Assembly: GCF_937616625.2 (NCBI RefSeq)
Contig: NC_065575.1
Location: forward strand, 9,741,501 to 9,805,500
Length of the DNA stretch: 64,000 nucleotides
Source of the DNA: Mercurialis annua
Lineage: Eukaryota; Streptophyta; Magnoliopsida; Malpighiales; Euphorbiaceae
Reading direction: 5' to 3'
In this document: positions 56,290 through 64,000 of the stretch, one piece after another
Position numbering within the stretch: the first letter of the stretch is position 1
How the letters are laid out: each line of letters starts with the position of its first letter
The notes under the pieces: model-generated
What the model saw: only the letters and a program-made list of their open reading frames with translations
Database searches by the model: none
Told to the model about the DNA's origin: nothing
Translations under genes and position numbers: made by a program

Positions 56290-56776
56290 TGTTGGGGCAT
56301 TGTTTACACCGGACCAAACAAAGATATGGATCAGAGCATCAAGTAGGCTTATCTGGAAATCAGGCTCGTTGAAAGCTTTTTTTTTTTAGTTTTTTTATTT
56401 AGTAAATTAAGAGTTTGTAACTCATTAGGAGTATTTCTTTTTAAGAATATTAATTAGAGTTAGAAGACTTGGTTTGGTAGAGCTATAAATAGCTTAAAGC
56501 TTTATATTTTTCATCATCAACAAATAAATCAATCTAGAATCAAGCCCTGTGCTTTTTTATTCCATAATCTCCGGATTATTTTAACTTATACGTAGTTTTG
56601 ATATTAATCTCGCCTGAATTTCTTAACTCTCAGATTTATACCGTTAGATTATTTGGTTAAGTATTTTAACCAAAACCCTGTGAGTATCTTTTCGTAAGTT
56701 TGTTAAAGCATCAAATCTCAAACCGATACCAATTATAAATTTAAAGATTTAAATTCGAGTTATATCCAGGTGAACA
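56290..56776 (+). repeat. Tat-family 3' LTR, 487 bp
   Basis: TGTTGGGGCATTGTTTACAC...CAGGTGAACA, with AGCTATAAATAGC as TATA region (56480). It is the cleanest of the three LTR copies of this family in the window. Confidence 0.85.
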
Positions 56777-58341
56777 AATATAAATAAATTTTTTTCTAAA
56801 CTATAATATAAATGCAAAAAAATTCAACGTGGGTAGTTTTTAAATAATCAAAACAAATTTTAAAACTAAAATTTTAAACGAAAATCAGTCAATTCTAATT
56901 CCGTTTGTTTTAGTTTGAATTCTCACATCACAGTCATTGGTTCGCATGTGAATTAAGTGGCACCAATGTTTGGTGTTTTCTATGCACTCACTTCCCACAA
57001 GATTGCCATATGTATTAAGCTTTCCCTTTCGTTTTCTTGACTTTTTAGACTTAGAAGAGCTGATACTATAGAGCCAACTTTTAAGAAAAAGGATAAACAA
57101 TCATATTATTAGAGCTATTTTCATAAAATATTTCTTTTTTTATATTCTTTTATTTAAGCATAATTTATCGAATATGGCATCACATCTCTCAATATTTTGT
57201 CCTTTGACATAAAAAGCTTAACCTTTCATCCCATTTTATGGTATTAATAGTTTAAATGACTATAATATCGTTTTGGTCATTTTAAACGGTCAAAAACGAC
57301 ACTATATTTACAAAAATACGCATAAAACAGCACAGAACTCTAGTGTGCCATTTTAAATACGTTATCTTTTATGCGAAAATTTAGAGTGGTTAATTTTTTG
57401 TCCTTTTTACGGCTTTAATATAATTTTAATCTTAAAAAAACGGCACTGAATCATAAAATAAAAAAAATTGAAATGAAGACGAGATATTAAATAAATTGTG
57501 CTTAAATCGAGAAAACGCGAAATATACAAATATTTAATACGACAATAACCTTTATTATTACAATATTTAAGCTATGAATAATTATACAACACACCGGTTG
57601 CGCCACGTCATTCGTGCAACAAACCAATAAGGCGTTAGTCATGTGCAAATGTTTAATGATAAAAAAAATAAGTAATAAATAAAGATTTCCTATCGCAAAT
57701 GATTATAGGATTGTTGTAAAAATAACATGGCACGTCCGTTGTGTGGGATAAACACTCACTGTATAGGTAGCTCTCTTTGATTCCAATAAATTCCCCTTCA
57801 TTGGCTGCCACCATTATCTCTTTCCGCTGTCCTACAGTACAGCCCCCATGGACATTTAGTACTTGTGCTCTGCTGTCTTTCTCATCCTCTACTTCATGCT
57901 TTGCTCAAGGTATAGTCCACAAAACATTATCTACTTCTTGAATTCTATATGTCAAGAAGAAAGCTATATGCATAATTATTTACGGCTGTCCCTTTCTTAT
58001 ATCTTCACATATTACAAACAACAGTGTAAATACAGCTCTTAACCAGCAGCTAGCTAGGGCTGTAAAGCAAACTGGCTGTCTTTCTCATGAACTGTGTTTT
58101 CACTACGCTTGCAGAGACGACGACGACGACGATGATGATAGTTTTGAAGTGAAAATGACTGGAGAATTGTTATATCAGCTTAGTTAAAGCGTGTGTGTGT
58201 GTGTGTATATATGTATGTCGTTCTCGCGCTCCAGTTCTTTATAGCTGCTTGAATTTGATACAAAAGGGTTAGGTTTTTTTTCTTGTTTTTTTTGTTTTTT
58301 CCAAATCAAACCAAAGATTTATTATTTGTTATATAGCAGAA
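56777..58341. other. Intergenic DNA and presumed promoter of the TCP gene
   Basis: 56777-57750 is AT-rich without a recognised element. From about 57750 the GC content rises. A (GAC/GAT)n run at 58116-58139 and a (GT)n run at 58192-58207 lie in what is probably the promoter or 5' leader of the TCP gene. No clear TATA box could be assigned. Confidence 0.45.
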
Positions 58342-59680
58342 ATGTTTCCGTCAAGCAGCGACATTAATGTCGACCCCATCTACTACTGTAATGACCAACA
58401 AGTTTACAGTAGAACCTTTTTGAATGATCATCAACATCAAGATCATCAGCTTCCTAACTTCTCATTCTTTCACTTGCCCACCACACCCTTTTCTCCTTGC
58501 TATGATGATCAGTTACAGTTACATGATCATGACCATGGTAATATATTCCTTCATAATGATCAAACCATTGATATTCTACTTCACCACCACCACCACCAAA
58601 AACCTACTGCTACACTTTCTGATACAACTATTTTACCTGCTGCTGTTAGTAATGGTGTTAAAGTTGAAGAATTAACCAAAATCTGCAGTAAAGAATCACT
58701 TAACAGTAATATTACTCAAGAGCAGCAGATGGGTACTTCGAGAAAGCGATCTTCAAAGAGAGATCGTCACAGCAAAATTAATACAGCTCAAGGACCACGA
58801 GACAGGCGAATGAGGTTGTCTCTTAAAGTTGCTCGTGAATTCTTTGATTTACAAGACAAGCTTTGCTTTGATAAAGCTAGCAAAACTGTAGAGTGGCTTC
58901 TTATTCAGGCTAAATCAGCTATCAAGATGCTTAATGATGGTCCTATGAGTAATAATAATTGCAGTGCATCTTCTATTTCTGAGTCTGAAGTTGTGTCTGC
59001 TGAAATTCATGAGTCTGCTGATGCTCCTAATAAGCAAAACATTTCTAAAGATAAACCCTCAGCGTCATCATTAAGTGTTAACAAAAAAGGGATGAAAAGG
59101 GCTAAAGCGCCGCGTAAAGCTGTAATCCACCCGTTTGCGAAGGAATTGAGAGAGAAGGCGAGGGAAAGAGCAAGGGAAAGAACACGAGAAAAGGCGCTAC
59201 AGGTCAATCGAAGGACAATCATGGATGAATCGAGGCGATCGGATGAAGGAAAAAGCCATGAATTGAGCCAAAGAAGCTGTGTAAGTCCTTTTGAAACTAC
59301 TACTACTACTGGTGAAGAATCTACTGGTAATCTTTCCATGGAGATATTGACTGATCAGATCGAACAAGTACCGATAAGTTCTCATGATCAGCAGCAACAG
59401 CAAGATGACAGATTATTAGTTACAGCAGAGAGCTGCATGATTGATGATCCATTGGTGATCATGGGGAAGTGGAGCCCTTATTATATCAATCATCTCTACA
59501 ACAATAGCATACCTCAAGAGGTAAATTCAAATGACATAAATTTTCCTGAATTAGAGTCAATTATATATATTTATTCAAATTTCTAACCCTCTAATCTTTA
59601 CAATATTATAGTTGCACAACCAGCAAATCACAGATTTGCAATCTTTCTGCAAGTCATGGGAGGTGGCTAACAGCAGTTAA
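58342..59680 (+). CDS. CYC/TB1-clade TCP transcription factor (BRC1/TCP18- or TCP12-like), two exons
   Basis: Nuclear bHLH-like DNA-binding factor of TCP class II. Exon 1 is 58342-59520, intron 59521-59611 (GT-AG), exon 2 59612-59680, giving 415 residues. The TCP domain lies at ~139-197: basic part [20 protein letters not shown], helix [13 protein letters not shown], loop, helix [19 protein letters not shown]. The R domain at 267-286 ([20 protein letters not shown]) fixes the CYC/TB1 clade. The N-terminus is His/Gln-rich (five His at 81-85). The helix I-II loop reads CFDKAS where the family usually has GFDKAS. Without splicing, the frame would run 21 different residues to 59586. Clade members BRC1/TB1 repress axillary bud growth; that role here is inference. 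Start ATG gives MFPSS, typical of the clade. Confidence 0.92.
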
Positions 59681-60652
59681 ACCGGTGCTGCTTTGTGATA
59701 TAGCTATGTCAACTAGAACAAAGATTCCAAGAATAGTATGTACAGTTTTCATTTCTGCTTGGAGTTAATGTAAAATAGGTATTTGTGTAACAAATATCAT
59801 TTTCTTCTGAACTTTTTTTTTGTTTAATCAATTAATGAACTTTGTGTCTTTGTTCCTAAGTTTGGGTAGATGCATGCATATTGTTACTTTAGAGGAACAA
59901 ATGAATAAACACTAGAAGGCTTAGAGTACTTTTATTTCCAATTTGAGAATTACTTTTCTTGAAGTCAAGATTCATACAATCTAGAAAAAAGGGTGCTTAT
60001 AAATTATTCAATTTCAATTTTCCTTTTGTGAATTATGTTCCTTTAGACAGGAGTAGTTCTACTGTTCTAGTTTCTTATTAGGGTTATTAATCAATTGTAT
60101 GTTTGATTTCCACTTTTCTTTTTATTTCTTTTTCTATATAGGTTCAATTAGAAGAATCTGCATGAGTGCATTATTCTGAATATCAATTAAACCGAGTTTT
60201 ATTTTGTTAAAAAACATCACTCAGTTATACCTTTTATTTACAAGGGGATTATTGTGGTTAAAAAACACAAAAAATATAATGTTTTTTCTTATATGATATG
60301 TTAGAATTACAACTAAAGATATACTAATTCAATATTTTTTTAACGGAAGATATAACCTAGTTACCATTTTATAATTCGCGATAAATATAGTATTCTTTTT
60401 GTAATGACCTCCTATTGTAACAAAAGATACGATTAATGGTCATATCTTTTTTTTTTTTGATAAATGATCAGTAGATTAGCACATCCACAAATAAGTGGAA
60501 GACAAAGAATAATCACAAACAGAAAGTGCTACTAAGAGTCATAACATAAAAGATCAATACAACGGAAAACATTATTCCTCAAATTGAGCTTAATTATTTT
60601 TACATAAGTATACTCTTTTAATATTTATATTATAACTTTTAAATTTTATCAG
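59681..60652. other. 3' flank of the TCP gene, no further gene
   Basis: The first ~220 bp probably include the 3' UTR (AATAAA-containing GAATAAACAC near 59902). The rest is AT-rich without features. Confidence 0.4.
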
Positions 60653-60661
60653 TTTAATATA

Positions 60662-60827
60662 GGCCAAACCCATATAGAGGTCCCTGTACTTTACACTTTT
60701 TTTTCTGTAGGTCCTTATACTTCATTTTTGTATTATCTGGTCCCTCTATTTACCTATTTTTGATTTTCAGGTCCTTTATGAGCTTAATAAATATATAAAG
60801 TACAGGGACCTCTATATGGGTTAAGCC
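60662..60827. mobile_element. Mutator-like MITE, 166 bp
   Basis: Ends GGCCAAACCCATATAGAG and (inward) GGCTTAACCCATATAGAG. Perfect 9-bp duplication TTTAATATA at 60653-60661 and 60828-60836. Same GGCCAAACC terminus type as 48863-49955. Confidence 0.92.
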
Positions 60828-60836
60828 TTTAATATA

Positions 60837-61434
60837 TCATTTTTATTATCTTTGTTAAATATATATATGACTAGTTTAGAACTAACATGATACAATATTG
60901 TATATACCAAATAGCATATATTTTGTAAACATATAATATTACACCATATCGGCTCTAATAAGTTGTTGATATACTTGACAAAGGTCGTAAAAATAATATA
61001 TCAAACTGAAAATATTTAAAATTATACTACTATTTAGCAAACCGGCTATAATTATAGGTGTATCAATTCATTTATCCTTCAACCTAACTTTTTTTAACTA
61101 GCTAACCACAGGCTACAAAACTTAGCTATAGGCACATAATTTTTCTTAATAGAATTACAAAGTGAAGGACAAAAAGGCTGACCTCACTTCTGGAATGCTG
61201 CAAGGTAATGTTTCCATGATGATGAGTGATATATAGAAGATGATTGTGTTGATAGCATTTGCCTGTTTGCACGATGTAAATATCTGAGCAGGTTCCTTCA
61301 TTTACTACGTACTTGCGCGTCCTTTCCTTTTTGCATTTCCAGAAATCTATCTCTATCCAATATCTTCATCTCAAACAAAAACATAAACATAAACTTATCT
61401 TCTTGCCTCTTTCTGCACTATAGAAATAAATTCA
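60837..61434. other. Intergenic DNA, nothing recognised
   Basis: AT-rich, no supported gene or repeat. Confidence 0.45.
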
Positions 61435-61543
61435 TTACTATATAGGGCTGTAAATGAACCGAGCTGCTCGCTTGGTAAGAGCTTGGTTTGTGTTCGTTCG
61501 TATTTTAAACGAACCGAGATCGAGCTTGATTTTATGTTCTTTA

Positions 61544-62892
61544 TGAAGAACTTGAAGTTGAGAGAATTTTATTGATTTATCTCAAAATAATATTTGTTAC
61601 AAAGACTGATAACTGCTCTTGAGAGCTATTTATACAAGCTAAAAACTGAAACTTAAAACACAAGAAACGAATGTTTCTTTCTCATCACCAAAAGCATGTA
61701 CAGCTATAACAAACTTGCTGAGCTGACTGTAGCTGGCAGTTTGCTGAGCTGGATGTAGCTGGCAGTTTGCTGAGCTGGCAACATAAGCTATATGGATTAC
61801 CCCCCCCCCCCCCCCCACCCCTCTCAAGCTGAGGCGTGTAAATGTCCAAAAGACTCAGCTTGGAAATAGCTGATTGAAAAGCAGTAGATGGAGGAGCCTT
61901 GGTCAAGCAATCTGCTAACTGCTCTGAGATTGAAAGCAAGTAAATCAATCCATTATTGATTTTGTCATGAATGAGATGACAATTAATCTCAATATGCTTG
62001 GTTCTCTCATGAAAGACTGGATTCAAAGCAAGTTGAATAAACAGGTAAAGAGATAGGCATCTGCAGGTTGTGAAATAAGTAAATGAGCCATTGGATTTCA
62101 CAAGTTAGAGCAGCAAGAGCTCTATACTCTGCTTCTGAGCTGGACCTTGAAATAGTTGTTTGCTTTTTTGATTTCCAAGATAGCAATGAAGAACCAAAAA
62201 AGACACAGAATCTAGAGACAAATCTTCTTGTATCAGGGCATGTAGCCCAATCAGCATTTATAAATGCAGTGAGCTTGAAATCTGAAGAAGCAGAGAGAAA
62301 AATTCCCTGACCTAGAGCTCCTTTGATGTATCTCAATACTCTATTAGCAGCGGCTTGATGTGCACGAGTGGGACAATCAAGGAACTAAGAGAGTTGTTTA
62401 GCATATGAGATGTCAGGCCTAATTATACATAAGTACAAGAGTTTGCCAATAAGCTGTAAGCAGTGTTATCAGGAAGCAAATCTTTGTCATCCTTAACAAG
62501 CCTGCTAGAAGTCACCATAGGAGAAGGAGCAGGTTTGGAGTCAATAAAACCACTTGACTTGAAAAAGAATCCTCCGGTCTCTTTTGATTCGCCATTATTG
62601 AACCTTGAATTTCAAAGAAGAAGTAAAGAATCTGATTGATTTTGAACGATAGAGACTGGATTAACCAGCTCTGATACCATAACAAGAACTTGAAGTTGAG
62701 AGAATTTTATTGATTAATCTCAAAATAATATTTGTTACAAAGATTGATAACTGTTCTTGAGAGCTATTTATACAAGTTGAAAACTCCAACTTAAAACAGA
62801 AACACATGTTTCTTTCTCATCACCAAAAGCATGTGCCGCTATAACAAACTTGCTGAGCTAGCAACATTGGCAACATAAGCTATATGGTATTA
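61544..62892 (-). mobile_element. Internally deleted Ty1/copia retrotransposon
   Basis: Direct repeats of 256 bp (61544-61799) and 213 bp (62680-62892) are its LTRs; TTCTTTA flanks both sides (61537-61543, 62893-62899). PBS on the minus strand TGGTATCAGAGC at 62679-62668 (initiator tRNA-Met type). A G-run on the minus strand next to the 3' LTR (61800-61823) is the polypurine tract. Only the beginning of gag and the end of pol remain. The 3' LTR (61544-61799) holds a tandem repeat of GTAGCTGGCAGTTTGCTGAG absent from the other LTR. Confidence 0.9.
61685..62620 (-). pseudogene. Copia gag start fused to RT end and RNase H, defective
   Basis: After the PBS a start MANQKRPEDSF (near 62604) leads into the end of the RT connection (LIGKLLYL). 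The RNase H follows with FINADWATCPDTRR, SWKSKKQTTISRSSSEAEYRAL, then FHERTKHIEINCHLIHDK and SEQLADCLTKAP. At least one stop near 62386-62394 and a frame change near 62040 break it. The large deletion removed most of gag, protease, integrase and RT. No function expected. Confidence 0.85.
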
Positions 62893-63738
62893 TTCTTTAA
62901 TATAAATGAGTCGAACATGAACATAGTGGTGTTCGGCTCGTTTACGTTCACGAACAACTCGATTAGTAGCTCGTATATAGTTCGCGAACAAGCTCATTTT
63001 TGTACTCGATTAGTTGTTAGCGAACTAAATCATATTCAAATTAATTTATATAATTATTTTAAATAATCTTTCAAACTATATAGAGTAAACAAAACTACAT
63101 AGTTTCAGTATATTCTATCAAAACTACGTAGTTTTGGTATAAGAAAAGTTAAAAATTCATAACCCTAAAATTAAAATTGATATACTAAAAATTTAAAAGT
63201 CTAAAAGTAAAACAGGTAACCTTGAATCTAATATGCCGCCTCTCACTCAAACTCTCACTCTTTTCTTTGTTTTTTAGATATTGTTTTTAATTTACTTAGC
63301 TCGTATTCGTCTTCGTTCGTTTAATGGTTACACAAGTTGAGCTAGTGTTCATTTGTTTAACTGCTAAACGACGGGCTTGCAAATGCTCGTTTATTACTTA
63401 TCAAACTCGTTCTCGAGCTTGTTCGTGAGCTCGTTTGTTTAGCGGCTAAACGAACAAACACGAACAGAACATGAACACGATAAAATCTAAACGAACTGAA
63501 CATTAACACTCCGTTCAAAGTTTGATTGAACATGACCGAACATAAATAGCTTATTTGCTAAATGAGCTGAACATGAACACTCCAAACTCGGTTCGGCTCG
63601 GTTCATTTACACCCCATTACTATATACCTCAAATTATGAGTGGGTATAAATTTTGTGCTATTTAGTACAATTTTGGATAAGAAAATAACAATTGATCTTA
63701 TGGGATGATGTGCAAAAATAATATAGATTATTACGTTT

Positions 63739-63955
63739 TTAGTTTATTTGATCCGTGAACTTTCATTTGGTCTTATCTGGTCTCTAAATTTTGATTTTTT
63801 TTCGCTTCTTCAAATCCTCTAACATATAAAAGTCCAGAGACCAAATAAATTTAAAAAAAATAGAAAATTCAATGATTAAATAAGATCAAATGGAGGTTTA
63901 AAGATTAGATAAATTTAAAACGTAAAGTTCAGAAACCAGATAAACTAAAAAATAA
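63739..63955. mobile_element. Fold-back MITE-like inverted repeat
   Basis: The left arm TTTAGTTTATTTGATCCGTG... is mirrored by TTCAGAAACCAGATAAACTA at the right. The central part also pairs (AAATTTTGATTTTTTTTCGC region). No target duplication resolved. Confidence 0.55.
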
Positions 63956-64000
63956 AAAGTTGAGGAACCTTAAAATTGACCAGTCCAAATAATATGTATA

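Larger units (their letters stand above)
54033..56776 (+). mobile_element. 3' end of a second Tat-lineage retrotransposon
   Basis: The same arrangement as 20386-22986: an antisense PMD-like ORF (54704-55909) followed by a plus-oriented LTR (56290-56776). gag-pol and the 5' LTR are absent. The left border is set only by the end of the neighbouring solo LTR. Confidence 0.7.
61443..63616. mobile_element. hAT-type non-autonomous element carrying a copia insertion
   Basis: Ends TAGGGCTGTAAATGAACCGAG and (inward) TGGGGTGTAAATGAACCGAG. Perfect 8-bp duplication TTACTATA at 61435-61442 and 63617-63624. The body is full of inverted GAACGAAC / GTTCGTTC and GAGCTCG motifs. No transposase. Without the insert at 61544-62892 it is about 0.82 kb. 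Confidence 0.93.

Overview
The window is plant nuclear DNA, almost certainly from a eudicot. It holds two real host genes: a 13-exon MSH2 mismatch-repair gene on the minus strand (9077-17183) and a CYC/TB1-clade TCP transcription factor on the plus strand (58342-59680). Nearly everything else is AT-rich intergenic DNA built from nested transposable elements. No bacterial-type operon, rRNA or tRNA gene is visible.

Layout, left to right. 1-6463: the 5' part of a Tat-lineage Ty3/gypsy retrotransposon on the minus strand (LTR, PBS, gag, protease, RT-RNase H, second RNase H, integrase finger), broken by stops and a frameshift and running off the left edge. 6481-7784: a probable Mutator-like element. 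9077-17183: MSH2, with small transposons in introns 11 and 12 and an E2F-type site upstream. 17829-20385: a truncated Tekay/Del-like LTR. 20386-22986: the 3' end of a Tat element with an antisense plant-mobile-domain ORF and an LTR that carries two MITEs. 23145-26039: an old LTR and Mutator-like pieces. 26462-37611: a three-level nest, in which a Mutator-like MITE is split by a Tekay-like solo LTR, itself split by a very young Athila-like element. That element has one 971-codon ORF (gag, protease and integrase C-terminus, with no reverse transcriptase).

37612-50000: MITEs, a duplicated LTR remnant, minisatellites and two more Mutator-like elements, one with a striking hairpin array. 51509-56776: another Tekay-like LTR followed by another Tat 3' end with an antisense PMD pseudogene. 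58342-59680: the TCP gene. 61443-63616: a hAT-type element carrying a deleted Ty1/copia insertion.

The host genes do not form a functional cluster. MSH2 acts in DNA mismatch recognition; the TCP factor probably controls shoot branching. The strongest unexplained signal is the repeated occurrence of clusters of short near-perfect palindromes inside unrelated transposons. These are Mutator-like MITE cores, the Athila-like LTR and 3' UTR, and a fixed slot in three Tekay-like LTRs where the palindrome sequence differs between copies. A second point is the right border of the Athila-like element at 36158/36159, which looks like a haplotype switch in the assembly. All family names rest on reading motifs by eye; no database search was run.
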